Below, in pieces: positions 55,325 to 64,000 of a DNA stretch of 64,000 nucleotides (position 1 is its first letter; each line of letters starts with the position of its first letter). The DNA comes from Pseudomonadota bacterium (GTDB lineage: Bacteria > Pseudomonadota > Gammaproteobacteria > Pseudomonadales > Moraxellaceae). The notes beneath the pieces were generated by a model. It made no database searches. It was not told the DNA's origin and worked only from the letters and a program-made list of their open reading frames with translations. The stretch spans positions 1 through 64,000 of the forward strand of contig JAJZBU010000003.1 in the NCBI GenBank assembly GCA_021851865.1, given 5' to 3'. The position numbers were made by a program, and so were the translations under genes.

Positions 55325-58300
55325 TGCTCAACCACCTCATACGCTGGTCGGTGCACAACCGCTTGCTGGTGCTCATGCTCGCCCTGTTCGCCGCCGCCGC
55401 CGGGCTGCTGGCCATCGATGTGACGCCCGTCGATGCTCTGCCCGATCTGTCCGACACCCAGGTCATCGTGCGCGCCGAGTACCGCGGACAGCCACCGCAG
55501 GTGGTGCAGGACCAGGTCGGCTACCCGCTGGCGACGGCGATGTTGTCGGTGCCCATGGCGAAAACCGTGCGCGCCTATTCGCTCTATGGCGACGCTTATC
55601 TCTACATTCTGTTCGACCAGGGTACTGACCTCTACTGGGCGCGCTCACGCGTGCTGGAGGCCATGAGCCAGGTGCAGTCACGTCTGCCGGCCGGAGTGCG
55701 CCTCAGCCTGGGACCGGATGCGACCGGGGTCGGCTGGATTTTCGAGTACGCCCTGGTCGATCGCAGTGGCCGCCACGACATCAGCGAACTGCGCTCCCTG
55801 CAAGACTGGTTTTTGCGCTATCAGCTGAAGACCGTCCCCAACGTCGCCGAAGTCGCGAGTCTCGGCGGCATGGTGCGACAGTACCAGGTGGTGGTCGATC
55901 CGATCCGTCTCGCCAGTCAGCGCCTGAGCATCACCGACGTCGTGCGCGCCCTGCAGCGCGGCAACAGTGAAACGGGCGGCGGCGTGGTGGAACTGGCGGA
56001 GACCGATTTCATGGTGCGCGCCCACGGCTATCTGCGCCACCTCGAAGACTTTCGGCAGATCCCTCTGAAAACCGACAGCAGCGGCACCGTCGTGCGCCTC
56101 GGTGACGTCGCGCGTGTGCAACTGGGTCCACAGATGCGCCTCGGCGTCGCTGAACTCGACGGCCAGGGGGAAGTAGCCGGTGGCGTGGTGCTGCTGCGTT
56201 CCGGCAAGAACGCCAAGACCACCATCGATGGAGTTCGCGCGCGCTTGGCCGAGCTGCAAAAGAGCCTGCCCGCCGGGGTGGAGGTCGTGCCCACCTACGA
56301 CCGCTCCGAACTCATCGATCGCGCCATCGACAACCTGCGCCACAAGCTGTTGGAAGAATTCGTCGTCGTTGCGCTGGTCACCCTGCTCTTTCTGGGGCAC
56401 CTGCGCTCCAGCCTGGTCGCCATCCTGTCGCTGCCGCTGGCGGTGATGCTGGCCTTCATCGTCATGAACCGTCTCGGCGTCAACGCCAACATCATGTCCC
56501 TGGGCGGCATCGCCATCGCCATCGGCGCCATGATCGACGCCGCCGTGGTGATGATCGAAAATGCCCACAAACATCTCGAAACCTGGCAGGAAGGGCACCC
56601 TGGGCAACGCCTGGAAGGCGAAGAGCGCTGGCAGCTCATCATTGCAGCGGCCTGCGAGGTGGGCCCAGCACTGTTTTTCAGCCTGCTCATCATCACCGTC
56701 TCCTTTTTGCCGGTGTTCAGCCTGCAAGGTCAGGAGGGGCGATTGTTCGCACCGCTGGCCTACACCAAGACCCTGGTCATGGCTGCAGCGGCACTGCTGG
56801 CAGTGACTCTGGTGCCGGTGCTGATGGGTTACTGGATACGCGGCCACATCGCCGCCGAAACCTCCCACCCCCTCAACCGCCTGCTGATCCGCCTCTATGA
56901 GCCGCTGCTCACCCACGTCCTCGCCCACCCTTATCGGACAATCGCGCTCGCCGCCGGCATCGCCGCCAGCTCCTGGTGGCCATGGACGCATGTCGGCGGT
57001 GAGTTTCTGCCACCGCTGGATGAGGGGACACTGCTGTACATGCCCTCGGCGCTGCCTGGCATGTCGGCGCAGCAGGCAGCGCATGTGCTGCAGATCACCG
57101 ACCGCCTGATCAAGAGCGTGCCCGAGGTCGATCACGTTTTCGGCAAGGCCGGCCGTGCTGATACCGCCACCGACCCCGCCCCCCTGGAGATGTTCGAGAC
57201 GGTCATCACCTTCAAACCACGCTCGCAATGGCGGCCGGGCATGACGCCGGAGAAGCTGCGCGATGAGCTGGATCGGCGGGTGCAGGTGCCTGGCCTCAGC
57301 AACCTCTGGGTACCGCCGATACGCAGTCGTATCGACATGCTCTCCACCGGCATCAAGAGCCCCATCGGCATCAAAGTCAATGGCAGCGATCTCCAGCAGA
57401 TCGACGCCGTCGCCCAGGCCGTGTCCCGGGTCGCCGCCCGGGTCGCCGGGGTTACCTCATCCTTTGCCGAACGCCTGCAGGGTGGGCACTACATCGACAT
57501 CCGTATCGACCGCCTGGCCGCCGGGCGCTATGGACTCAACATCGCTGACGTGCAGGAGGTGGTCAACCAGGCGATCGGTGGCGCCGACGTCGGCGAAGTG
57601 GTCGCTGGCGTGGCGCGCTATCCGATCAATGTGCGCTATCCCCGCACCTGGCGCGATAGCCCGGAAAAACTGGCGCAACTGCTGTTTGTGACACCCCTGG
57701 GGGAGCAGATCCGTTTAGGCGACGTAGCGCAGATTCGTTTGCTGGATGGCCCGCCCATGCTGCGCAGCGAGAATGCTCTGCCTTCCACCTGGATCTACAT
57801 CGATATCGCCCACCGCGACCTGGCTTCAGTGGTCCATGATCTGCGCCAGACCATCAACCACCAGGTCCACCTGCCGCCAGGCGTCAGCCTCAGCTATTCC
57901 GGGCAGTTTGAGTCCATGCAGCATGCCGCTGCACGTCTGCGTCTTGCCATACCGGCGACCCTGCTGCTCATCTTCATCCTGCTCTACCTGACCTTTCGCC
58001 GTCTCGACGAAGCCCTGCTCATCATGCTCTCCCTGCCGCTCGCCCTCGCCGGCGGCATCTGGCTGGTCTGGCTCCTCGACTACAAGCTATCGGTGGCGGT
58101 CGGAGTGGGCTTCATCGCCTTGGCCGGGGTCGCCGCTGAGTTCGGCGTGATCATGCTCATCTATCTGCGCCAGGCCTTGCAGCGGCGGGAAAAGGACGGT
58201 CAACCGCTCAGTACCGCCGACCTTCGCGCCGCCATCCATGCCGGCGCCGTGCAGCGTGTCCGTCCCAAAGCCATGACCGTGGCCGTCATCCTCGTCGGTC

Positions 58301-58461
58301 TGGCGCCGGTGCTGCTCGGCTCCGGTACCGGCTCGGAGATCATGCGCCGCATCGCCGCCCCCATGGTCGGCGGCATGATCACGGCGCCCCTGCTGTCGAT
58401 GCTGCTGGTTCCGGCGGTGTACGACCTGATGCAGCGGCGCACACGCCGAGCACGCCCATGA
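55324..58461 (+). CDS. cusA: Copper/silver RND efflux pump CusA
   Basis: This 1045-residue HME-RND pump has the motif [17 protein letters not shown] in helix 4 and a metal-binding trio Met573, Met623 and Met672 at exactly the residue numbers of the E. coli CusA methionine triad (contexts [27 protein letters not shown]). That places it in the Cu(I)/Ag(I) branch rather than the Co/Zn/Cd or Ni branch. It exports metal from periplasm or cytosol using the proton gradient. The ATG at 55324 overlaps the cusB stop; a GTG three bases upstream is an alternative. Confidence 0.96.
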   Translation: MLNHLIRWSVHNRLLVLMLALFAAAAGLLAIDVTPVDALPDLSDTQVIVRAEYRGQPPQVVQDQVGYPLATAMLSVPMAKTVRAYSLYGDAYLYILFDQGTDLYWARSRVLEAMSQVQSRLPAGVRLSLGPDATGVGWIFEYALVDRSGRHDISELRSLQDWFLRYQLKTVPNVAEVASLGGMVRQYQVVVDPIRLASQRLSITDVVRALQRGNSETGGGVVELAETDFMVRAHGYLRHLEDFRQIPLKTDSSGTVVRLGDVARVQLGPQMRLGVAELDGQGEVAGGVVLLRSGKNAKTTIDGVRARLAELQKSLPAGVEVVPTYDRSELIDRAIDNLRHKLLEEFVVVALVTLLFLGHLRSSLVAILSLPLAVMLAFIVMNRLGVNANIMSLGGIAIAIGAMIDAAVVMIENAHKHLETWQEGHPGQRLEGEERWQLIIAAACEVGPALFFSLLIITVSFLPVFSLQGQEGRLFAPLAYTKTLVMAAAALLAVTLVPVLMGYWIRGHIAAETSHPLNRLLIRLYEPLLTHVLAHPYRTIALAAGIAASSWWPWTHVGGEFLPPLDEGTLLYMPSALPGMSAQQAAHVLQITDRLIKSVPEVDHVFGKAGRADTATDPAPLEMFETVITFKPRSQWRPGMTPEKLRDELDRRVQVPGLSNLWVPPIRSRIDMLSTGIKSPIGIKVNGSDLQQIDAVAQAVSRVAARVAGVTSSFAERLQGGHYIDIRIDRLAAGRYGLNIADVQEVVNQAIGGADVGEVVAGVARYPINVRYPRTWRDSPEKLAQLLFVTPLGEQIRLGDVAQIRLLDGPPMLRSENALPSTWIYIDIAHRDLASVVHDLRQTINHQVHLPPGVSLSYSGQFESMQHAAARLRLAIPATLLLIFILLYLTFRRLDEALLIMLSLPLALAGGIWLVWLLDYKLSVAVGVGFIALAGVAAEFGVIMLIYLRQALQRREKDGQPLSTADLRAAIHAGAVQRVRPKAMTVAVILVGLAPVLLGSGTGSEIMRRIAAPMVGGMITAPLLSMLLVPAVYDLMQRRTRRARP

Positions 58462-58526
58462 AACCCATCAAGCGCTATACCGACAAGATCCCCTTCATCA
58501 CCGCGTGCACAAGGAGCACATCATGA
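58458..58526 (+). CDS. Possible 22-residue coupled ORF between cusA and the Met-rich gene
   Basis: An ATG overlapping the cusA stop opens a 22-codon frame ([20 protein letters not shown]...) whose stop overlaps the start of the next gene, both by ATGA. It would allow translational coupling along the operon. It contains one Cys and is otherwise unremarkable; it may be chance. Confidence 0.25.
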   Translation: MKPIKRYTDKIPFITACTRSTS

Positions 58527-58834
58527 AAAGTCGCATCGTCGTAACAACCGTTTTGACCTCTTGCCTGTGGTTCAGCGGCCTCGCCCTGGCGGACGCAGAT
58601 GCCACGGCGACGGGAGCAAACATGCAAGGCATGGACATGCCGCACATGGACATGAAAGGCATGAAAAAAACCCCGGCTCAGCAAGCTGCCGCCAAAGACA
58701 AGAAATGTCTGGATCAGCATCAGGGTCTGATGGACAAGCCGGCCACCAAGAACGCGGCCAAATGCAACTACGCGCACCAGTACAAGATGTCTACACACAA
58801 AAAGGCTGCGGATGCGGTGAAGACCGCGCCCTAA
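58523..58834 (+). CDS. Small Met/His-rich periplasmic protein of the cus operon
   Basis: This 103-residue protein has a signal peptide (VLTSCLWFSGLALADA) and a mature N-terminus dense in methionine and histidine (MQGMDMPHMDMKGM), a typical Cu(I)/Ag(I)-binding pattern, followed by a Lys/Ala-rich helical part with two cysteines. AAGGAG precedes the ATG. Placed after cusA, it may serve as the metal chaperone role that CusF plays in E. coli, though it does not have the CusF fold or its Trp-Met site. Function is inferred from composition and position. Confidence 0.6.
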   Translation: MKSRIVVTTVLTSCLWFSGLALADADATATGANMQGMDMPHMDMKGMKKTPAQQAAAKDKKCLDQHQGLMDKPATKNAAKCNYAHQYKMSTHKKAADAVKTAP

Positions 58835-58859
58835 AGCAGAGCAGTGCGCTAGCGTCATG

Positions 58860-58892
58860 GGCGGTGTGCAGGTCGGGATCCTGCTCACCGCC
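58860..58892 (+). terminator. Terminator-like hairpin at the end of the cus operon
   Basis: GGCGGTG and CACCGCC pair around an inner CAGG/CCTG stem, starting 26 bases after the last cus gene. The T-rich run (ATTTTTAATATTTTTTC) comes about 20 bases later, further than in a standard intrinsic terminator. Confidence 0.4.
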
Positions 58893-59008
58893 TTGCCCAT
58901 CCGACGCCGCCATTTTTAATATTTTTTCATTGACGCATTGACAAGCTGCCTCCGCTCTTGCTCTCATCACCAGCATCCGAGCCCATCGTTCTCGTCGCAG
59001 GGATTGCC

Positions 59009-59572
59009 ATGAAGATCTGCCCGATTGCCGCCCGCCTAGGCCGACTGTGTCGGAGTCTTTTGCCCCTTCTGCTGCTATTCCCGGCGCTCAGCCACGCCGA
59101 TCCGCAGCCCGGCTTCGGCCTCGCCTTGGCTCTCGCCGAGCATCATGCCGATGTCAGCTTCAACCAGGCACCCTTTCAGGTCTACAACAGCCACGGCGCT
59201 GGTCTCGCCGGTGACGCCCAGTTCGTCATCAATCCGAACTGGTCCCTCGACCCCTATCTCGAATTCGCCTACGAGCACAGTCACGGCGACGTGCAGACGG
59301 CGCTGATCAACGCCTCTGGCGGCCTCATGCTGCGCCACTGGTGGCAGAACGTCTACGTCGGACCGGCGCTCGAGTATGGCGTCGAGGGTCTGTTGCAGAA
59401 CCAGACGGTGCGGCGCAGCAGCTTCGGACCGGGCGTCGGCGTCGGTGCCGGCTACGAGTCGCCACGCGGCCTCACCCTCGGCGTGCAGCTCGATGCGCCG
59501 CAGGCCCTGTACTTTAGCCGTGATCAGCGCCGTTCCGGCGTCTGGCTCACCCTCGGTTACCGCTGGCATTAA
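59009..59572 (+). CDS. Probable outer-membrane beta-barrel protein
   Basis: This 187-residue protein has a signal peptide (SLLPLLLLFPALSHA) and alternating strand-like segments ending in LTLGYRWH, with C-terminal aromatic ends typical of small outer-membrane barrels. A stretch EFAYEHSHGD with His-Ser-His is faintly like the active region of PagL-type lipid A deacylases, but the full motif is absent. OmpW-like or PagL-like folds are both possible. It is followed after 12 bases by another exported-protein gene. Confidence 0.55.
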   Translation: MKICPIAARLGRLCRSLLPLLLLFPALSHADPQPGFGLALALAEHHADVSFNQAPFQVYNSHGAGLAGDAQFVINPNWSLDPYLEFAYEHSHGDVQTALINASGGLMLRHWWQNVYVGPALEYGVEGLLQNQTVRRSSFGPGVGVGAGYESPRGLTLGVQLDAPQALYFSRDQRRSGVWLTLGYRWH

Positions 59573-59584
59573 GGAGTCCGCCGC

Positions 59585-60322
59585 ATGCGCTCTTCACTGA
59601 TCCTGCTCTGTGTCGGCGGTCTGGGCCTGAGTTCGCTGACTTTTGCTGCCTCCGATGCCGCCGTCGGCACGGTCAGTACCTCAGCCCTGGAAGGTATCAA
59701 GGCCGTCGATGCCCTGTTCAATGGCAGCGAGCTGCAGCTCGGGCTGCAGGCGCAGCAGGGTACTTTGACCCTGGCACGCGCCGGCGACCGTACCCAGCTC
59801 ACCGACAATGGCTCGCTTGCCCTGCTCGCCACCGTCAACAGTCCGGCGCATCCCTGGTTCGACTGGGGCATGAGCGACGGTGGCCACGTCCGCCTCGCCT
59901 TCGACTGGATGGCTACCGCCAACATCCTCGGCGTGCATGAGCAACTGCTCGGCTCCGCCACGTCCGGCAGCAACATCGGTACCGGCGTCACCGGTGGCTA
60001 CATCGCCGCCGCGCCGCGACTGCGCCTGTCCATGGGGCCGCTGTACGCCGGCCGGCCAATCTACTGGAGTTACAGCCTGGCCCTCGGGGCCGCCGTGCTC
60101 GATGACCATGGCACCGCCCAGTTCAACCAGGGCAGCGCCGCCTACGTCGCCGCCGTGCGCGGCGAACCGGTGCTCACCGAATACATGGACAACCGCTGGG
60201 TGCTGACCACCGGACGCTGGAACACCGTCTTCAGCGCCGAATACCTCGCCGGTCGCCAGCAAGGCTATGGACTGAACTACTACAACTTCTCCGTCGGTCT
60301 CGCCTACGCCCTCGGTCTGTAA
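59585..60322 (+). CDS. Exported protein of unknown function
   Basis: This 245-residue protein has a signal peptide (LILLCVGGLGLSSLTFA) and Gly/Tyr-rich, strand-like C-terminal half (YNFSVGLAYALGL). I recognise no domain. With the gene just upstream it probably forms a two-gene unit for envelope proteins. It ends eight bases before a hairpin that also covers the convergent gene end. Confidence 0.5.
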   Translation: MRSSLILLCVGGLGLSSLTFAASDAAVGTVSTSALEGIKAVDALFNGSELQLGLQAQQGTLTLARAGDRTQLTDNGSLALLATVNSPAHPWFDWGMSDGGHVRLAFDWMATANILGVHEQLLGSATSGSNIGTGVTGGYIAAAPRLRLSMGPLYAGRPIYWSYSLALGAAVLDDHGTAQFNQGSAAYVAAVRGEPVLTEYMDNRWVLTTGRWNTVFSAEYLAGRQQGYGLNYYNFSVGLAYALGL

Positions 60323-60330
60323 AGGCGTGC

Positions 60331-60353
60331 GGCAGCGCCTTCATCGCGCTGCC
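60331..60353. terminator. Bidirectional hairpin between two convergent genes
   Basis: GGCAGCGC and GCGCTGCC are perfect eight-base arms with a seven-base loop, overlapping the stop of the isomerase gene. The symmetrical stem suits termination of transcripts from both sides, although there is no long T-run. Confidence 0.5.
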
Positions 60354-60952
60354 GTCGCCAGCAGATGCTCCTCGACATCGCGTAGACGGTCTTTGCCAAA
60401 CCACATCTGCGCCCCGATGAAGAAGGTCGGCAGGCCGAAGGCGCCGCGCGCCACCACCGCCGCCGTGTCGTCGATCAGCGCCTGCTTCACCTCGGGCTGA
60501 GCGCTGGCGGCGATGATGGCTTCGGCGGCGAGGCCGGCGTCGCGCAAGGTCTGCTGGAAGATCGCTGGATCATCGAGTTGGCGCGGCTCCTCCCACATAT
60601 AATGAAAAAGCGCCGCCGTGTACGGCGCCAGCAGGTCGAGCGACTGCGCCGCGACGGCGCCACGCATGGCCATCAGGGTGTTGACGGGAAAGAAGGGGTT
60701 CATGCGGAACTCGGTGAGGCGGTGCTGCTCGATGAAGCGCTGCATCTCCAGATGCTCGTAGGCGAGCTTGTTGGGAATGTGGGCATAGGCCATGACCGGT
60801 GACTGGTTGCCGGTGGCCTTGAAGATGCCGCCGAGAAGACAGGGCCGGTAGACGAACTTGGCGCCGGTGCGCGCCGCCAGAGCGGGAATGAGCCGATGCG
60901 CGAGATAAGCGTTCGGACTGCCGACATCGAAAAAGAATTCCACGGTTTGCAT
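60341..60952 (-). CDS. 2-hydroxychromene-2-carboxylate isomerase-like DsbA-family protein
   Basis: This 203-residue protein has the kappa-class glutathione-transferase-like start FFFDVGSPNAYLAHRLIPAL, with the catalytic Ser (SPN) near residue 12, and ends FGLPTFFIGAQMWFGKDRL. The family isomerises hydroxychromene carboxylates in naphthalene breakdown or uses glutathione on other substrates. No aromatic-degradation operon is adjacent, so the substrate is open. It lies 48 bases after the SDR gene on the same strand and is probably cotranscribed with it. Confidence 0.85.
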   Translation of the reverse strand: MQTVEFFFDVGSPNAYLAHRLIPALAARTGAKFVYRPCLLGGIFKATGNQSPVMAYAHIPNKLAYEHLEMQRFIEQHRLTEFRMNPFFPVNTLMAMRGAVAAQSLDLLAPYTAALFHYMWEEPRQLDDPAIFQQTLRDAGLAAEAIIAASAQPEVKQALIDDTAAVVARGAFGLPTFFIGAQMWFGKDRLRDVEEHLLATAAR

Positions 60953-61000
60953 ACGGACCTCACATATTGAGCTGGGGATGAATGGGGGGGACTGGCGTTC

Positions 61001-61735
61001 TCACCAACTTTCCATATAAGGACGCAGATCCATCTCGTGCGTCCAGGCGTCACGCGGTTGCGCATGCAACAGCCAGTAGTTCTCGGCGATGTGATCAGGA
61101 TCGAGGATGCCGCCGCGCGGCAGGCGTTCGGCGTACATCTCCGGCAAGGTATCGCGGATGAACTGCGTATCGATAGCGCCGTCGACGACGACGTGCGCGA
61201 CATGGATGCCGCGTGGCCCGAGTTCACGCGCCATGCTTTGCGCCAGGGAGCGCAGCGCGAACTTGGCGCCGGAAAAAGCAGCGAAGTTGGCAGAACCACG
61301 CATGCCGGCGGTGGCGCCGGTGAAGAGAATCGTGCCACGACCGCGCGCCACCATGCGCTTGGCGACCTCGCGTCCACTGAGGAAACCGGCAAAACAGGCC
61401 ATCTCCCAGATCTTGTGGTATTTGCGCGCCGTCTCCTCGAGGATGGAGCAAGGCACATTGGCGCCGATGTTGAAGACGAAGACCTCGATCGGACCGATGT
61501 CGCGTTCGATGTCATCGACCAGCGCGACGACCTCCTCCTCCTTGCGCGCGTCGGAAGCGAAACCACGCGCGCGCCCGCCTTCAGCCTCGATACGTGCGAC
61601 CAGGGGTGCCAGCTTGTCGGCGCTACGCCGCGTCACACAGGCATAGAGACCGGCGCGCGCGAAACGTCGGGCGATGGCACCGCCGGTGGCATCACCAGCG
61701 CCGATGACGAGAGCGACAGGGGTGGTTGCGGTCAT
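61001..61735 (-). CDS. SDR-family oxidoreductase
   Basis: This 244-residue SDR-like protein has VIGAGDATGGAIARRFARAG as its cofactor region; the usual TGxxxGIG is changed to GAGDATGGA. The position of the catalytic Tyr (normally YxxxK) reads FSGAKFAL, so Phe takes the place of Tyr. It may not be a standard dehydrogenase. It is divergent from a tetR gene with two shared operator sequences in the gap, so the pair is probably co-regulated. Confidence 0.75.
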   Translation of the reverse strand: MTATTPVALVIGAGDATGGAIARRFARAGLYACVTRRSADKLAPLVARIEAEGGRARGFASDARKEEEVVALVDDIERDIGPIEVFVFNIGANVPCSILEETARKYHKIWEMACFAGFLSGREVAKRMVARGRGTILFTGATAGMRGSANFAAFSGAKFALRSLAQSMARELGPRGIHVAHVVVDGAIDTQFIRDTLPEMYAERLPRGGILDPDHIAENYWLLHAQPRDAWTHEMDLRPYMESW

Positions 61736-61753
61736 GCTCGACTCCTTTATTTA

Positions 61754-61767
61754 TGAACGATCGTTCA
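61754..61767. promoter_or_regulatory. TetR-type operator 1
   Basis: TGAACGATCGTTCA is a perfect 14-base palindrome 19 bases before the SDR start. Its core AACGATCGTT recurs at 61811-61820. Confidence 0.6.
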
Positions 61768-61810
61768 ACGAACAATCTACACCCTCCGCAAGCGCGGTCA
61801 AGTATTATTT

Positions 61811-61820
61811 AACGATCGTT
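61811..61820. promoter_or_regulatory. TetR-type operator 2
   Basis: AACGATCGTT repeats the core of operator 1, centre to centre 55 bases away, and lies 67 bases before the tetR start. The two copies in one divergent gap argue for binding of the adjacent TetR protein. Confidence 0.6.
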
Positions 61821-61886
61821 TGAGCAATGACTGTCGGCAACAGCCTGGCTGTGGCATGATCGCGCTAAAGCTGGAGGGCAAGAGCG

Positions 61887-62498
61887 ATGCGAGTGCGGCA
61901 AGCACAGAAAGAGGATACCCGTGAGCGTCTGCTCAGCGCTGGCGCGGCGGTGATCAAGCGAGGTGGCTTCGCCGCCACCGGCGTCGATCAGCTGATGCAG
62001 GCCGCTGGTCTCAGCGGCGCCGCTCTCTACGCCTACTTTCCGGGTAAGGCGGCTCTGCTCGCCGCCATCGTCGCGGTCGAGCTACCGCGCAGCCTGCGCC
62101 GCCTCACCGGCGAGGCCGACGAACCCGCCGAAACGGCACTGCGCCGTTGCCTGGACCGCTATCTGACGCTGGAACACGTGCAGCATCCCGAGCGTGGCTG
62201 TCTGTTGCCGGCCCTGGCTGCCGAGATGGCGCGCGCCGATGCCGCCCTTTTGCAGCAGGTGCACGCCGCCTGCCAGCCCTTCGAGGACTTTTGGGCGGCC
62301 AAACTGCAGCGCCGTGACGCCGGCAACGTGCTGCTGGCGCAGTGTGTCGGTGCAATCACGATGGCGCGCCTGTGCCCGGACGCGGCGCAACAGCAGGTTC
62401 TGCTGGCAGCGAGCAAAGCCTGGCTGCTCACCAGCCTGCTGCCCGCGCCGGTCAGCGCGGCGCCTGCAGCCACTGGCGCAACTGCTGCGCATTCATGA
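61887..62498 (+). CDS. TetR-family regulator
   Basis: This 203-residue regulator has a TetR HTH in residues 12-58 ([49 protein letters not shown]). The ligand domain includes [17 protein letters not shown], a subgroup seen next to redox and detoxification genes. It probably controls the divergent SDR/isomerase genes through the two AACGATCGTT sites. Its 3' end overlaps the convergent trxC gene by 47 bases, an unusually long tail overlap. Confidence 0.83.
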   Translation: MRVRQAQKEDTRERLLSAGAAVIKRGGFAATGVDQLMQAAGLSGAALYAYFPGKAALLAAIVAVELPRSLRRLTGEADEPAETALRRCLDRYLTLEHVQHPERGCLLPALAAEMARADAALLQQVHAACQPFEDFWAAKLQRRDAGNVLLAQCVGAITMARLCPDAAQQQVLLAASKAWLLTSLLPAPVSAAPAATGATAAHS

Positions 62499-62871
62499 CG
62501 CCGGACTGACGCGCCACTTCCTTGCCGCCTTGAAACAGGATCAAGGTGGGAATGCTGCGTATCTGGTACTGTGCCGCTGCACGCGGATTGGCGTCGGTGT
62601 CGATCTTGACGAAACGCAGGTCGCGCAGGCTGCGCGCCGCTTCCTGGAAGAAAGGCGCCATCATCTTGCAGGGACCACACCAACTCGCCCAGAAATCGAC
62701 GACGACCGGCAGATCGCTACCCTGCAGATAGGCGGGCAGGCGCGCGTCATCGAGCTCGACGGGTGTTTCCGGCATCAAGCCTTCACCACAGGCGCCACAG
62801 CGCGGCCCTTCATGCAAGCGCTCGGCAGGCACCCGGTTACGCGCCGAACAGCGTGGACAGACGAGTTGCAT
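62452..62871 (-). CDS. trxC: Thioredoxin 2 (TrxC)
   Basis: This 139-residue thioredoxin has an N-terminal zinc ribbon (CPRC and CGAC) and the active site WCGPC in [16 protein letters not shown], with the cis-Pro in [10 protein letters not shown]. It reduces protein disulfides in the cytoplasm and is often part of the oxidative-stress response. The start at 62871 (MQLVCPRC) was chosen over a longer upstream frame. It overlaps the 3' end of the convergent tetR gene by 47 bases. Confidence 0.92.
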   Translation of the reverse strand: MQLVCPRCSARNRVPAERLHEGPRCGACGEGLMPETPVELDDARLPAYLQGSDLPVVVDFWASWCGPCKMMAPFFQEAARSLRDLRFVKIDTDANPRAAAQYQIRSIPTLILFQGGKEVARQSGVMNAQQLRQWLQAPR

Positions 62872-63000
62872 ACTCACCTCCGCAAGGGTGGAAATTCTTT
62901 TTGCATACACCCAGGGGTATGGGGTCGGCGCCACCAGGATTCAAGAGGCGCGCCGCCACGTGTTAAGATTCCTCACCTCTTTGCCTGGAATAGCCTGTCC

Positions 63001-64000
63001 ATGCCCCTCTCCGGCCTCAAGGTCATCGAACTCGGCAGCCTCATCGCCGGACCGTTCGCCAGCCGCCTGCTGGCCGAATTCGGCGCCGAGGTGATCAAGG
63101 TCGAGGCCCCGGACGGCGGCGACCCGCTGCGGCGCTGGCGCAAGCTCTATCAGGGCACCTCACTGTGGTGGTATGTGCAGGGCCGCAACAAACGCTCGCT
63201 CACCCTCAATCTCAAGTCGCCGACGGCGATCGATCTCCTGAAGCGACTGCTCAGCCAGGCCGACGTCCTGGTGGAGAACTTTCGCCCCGGCGTCCTCGAG
63301 CGCCTCGGGCTGGCGCCGAGCGTTCTGCAGGAGCTCAACCCACGCCTGATCATCCTGCGTTTGTCGGGTTTCGGTCAGACCGGTCCGGCGGCGCAGCAAC
63401 CCGGTTTTGGCGCTGTCGGCGAGAGCCTCGGTGGCCTGCGCTATGTGACCGGCTTCGGCGACCGTCCGCCGGTACGCACCGGCATCAGCATCGGTGACTC
63501 CATCGCCGCCCTGTTCGGCGTCATCGGCACGCTCATGGCCCTGCGTCACCGCGATCAGGCCGGTGGCCGAGGCCAAGTGGTCGACGTCGCCCTCTATGAA
63601 GCCGTCTTCGCCATGATGGAAAGTCTGGTGCCGGAGTTCGACGTCTTCGGCTATGTGCGCGAGCGCAGCGGCCACATCATGCCTGGCATCACGCCAAGCT
63701 CCACCCACACCTGCCGCGATGGTCAGGCCATCCAGATCGCCGCCAACGGCGATGCCATCTTCCGCCGTCTCGCCACCCTGATGCAGCGACAGGACTGGCT
63801 GCAAGAGCCAGCTTATGCCGACAATGACGGTCGCGACGCGCGGCGTGACGAGATCTACGCCGCCATCGACGCCTGGGTGGCGACACAGGACCTCGCTGCG
63901 CTGCTCGCCAGTCTGCAGGCGCACGACATCCCGGCCAGCCGCATCTACAGCGTCGCCGACATGTTTCAGGATCCGCAGTTCCTGTTCCGCGACATGCTCC
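63001..64000 (+). CDS. CaiB/BaiF-family CoA-transferase (gene runs off the window)
   Basis: The first 333 codons of a family III CoA-transferase are present. It begins MPLSGLKVIELGSLIAGPFA, a standard start for the family, with ADVLVENFRPGVLERLGL and GQVVDVALYEAV, where Asp195 is in place of the catalytic Asp. The frame is open to the last base, so the C-terminal part lies outside. These enzymes move CoA between acyl groups such as succinate, oxalate, carnitine or fatty acids; the substrate is not known. It lies 129 bases from the divergent trxC start. Confidence 0.9.
   Translation, partial: MPLSGLKVIELGSLIAGPFASRLLAEFGAEVIKVEAPDGGDPLRRWRKLYQGTSLWWYVQGRNKRSLTLNLKSPTAIDLLKRLLSQADVLVENFRPGVLERLGLAPSVLQELNPRLIILRLSGFGQTGPAAQQPGFGAVGESLGGLRYVTGFGDRPPVRTGISIGDSIAALFGVIGTLMALRHRDQAGGRGQVVDVALYEAVFAMMESLVPEFDVFGYVRERSGHIMPGITPSSTHTCRDGQAIQIAANGDAIFRRLATLMQRQDWLQEPAYADNDGRDARRDEIYAAIDAWVATQDLAALLASLQAHDIPASRIYSVADMFQDPQFLFRDML

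Noticed and set aside
57583..57600. Asp755 in CusA (GGADVGE) instead of Met in E. coli (GGAMVGE), first suspected as loss of a metal ligand
   Set aside because: Counting residues shows the real ligand trio is Met573/Met623/Met672, all present; position 755 is not part of it.

Overview
The window looks like chromosomal DNA of a high-GC gammaproteobacterium. The reasons are the single fused nuoCD gene inside a 13-gene nuo operon in E. coli order, NuoB and NuoK proteins very close to the enterobacterial type, and the rsmD / M16 peptidase pair / ftsY-ftsE-ftsX-rpoH block. I cannot name the genus. Gene density is very high, many genes overlap by 1 to 4 bases (ATGA), and no interval longer than 300 bases lacks a gene. 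I saw no rRNA, tRNA or CRISPR array.

Layout. 1-2792: the start of a divergent HAD-UbiA fusion gene, then gtrA-like, dprE1-like and dprE2-like genes, which together suggest supply of a polyprenyl-linked D-arabinofuranose donor. 2969-7653: hemW, an NsrR-like regulator, a poly-Gly lipoprotein and uppP. 7661-12790: an alcohol/aldehyde oxidation operon (GMC oxidoreductase, Tat-exported small subunit, aldehyde dehydrogenase) divergent from its probable TetR regulator, followed by a HopJ-family gene and a small membrane protein. 12816-15856: Pho box, pstS, terminator, pstC, pstA, with no pstB or phoU next to them. 15846-16799: a cation exchanger. 16878-22446: an acyl-CoA dehydrogenase / SDR / APH-type kinase / histidine phosphatase / SDR operon divergent from a LysR gene, resembling pathways that break down 4-hydroxyacyl-CoAs through a phosphorylated intermediate.

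22447-24306 is a small island of mobile-DNA debris: a plasmid-type toxin-antitoxin pair, a short recombination-cassette-like ORF and an IS3-family transposase remnant with an in-frame stop. It sits between lysR and the 3' end of the nuo operon. 24307-39046 is the complete nuo operon (complex I), read leftward from a recognisable promoter.

39242-43082 holds a CDF metal exporter, a long-chain/branched acyl-CoA dehydrogenase, a lipid-binding-like protein, HMG-CoA lyase and a small orphan gene whose ribosome binding site is buried in a hairpin. 43076-52304 is housekeeping: rsmD, an inactive/active M16 peptidase pair, ftsY, ftsE, ftsX, rpoH, a DUF423 gene, thiS, thiG and trmB. 52360-58834 is a copper/silver efflux operon, cusCBA, flanked by small Met/His/Cys-rich exported proteins. 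59009-60322 encodes two exported proteins of unknown role. 60341-62871 holds a hydroxychromene-carboxylate isomerase-like protein, an SDR, a divergent TetR gene with two matching operators, and trxC. The window ends inside a CaiB/BaiF CoA-transferase gene.

The most unusual points are the mycobacterial-style GtrA-DprE1-DprE2 cassette with Ala at the benzothiazinone-target cysteine, the two-domain antitoxin in the island, the pstB-less pst operon, the RBS-sequestering hairpin, and the paired operators of the two TetR systems.
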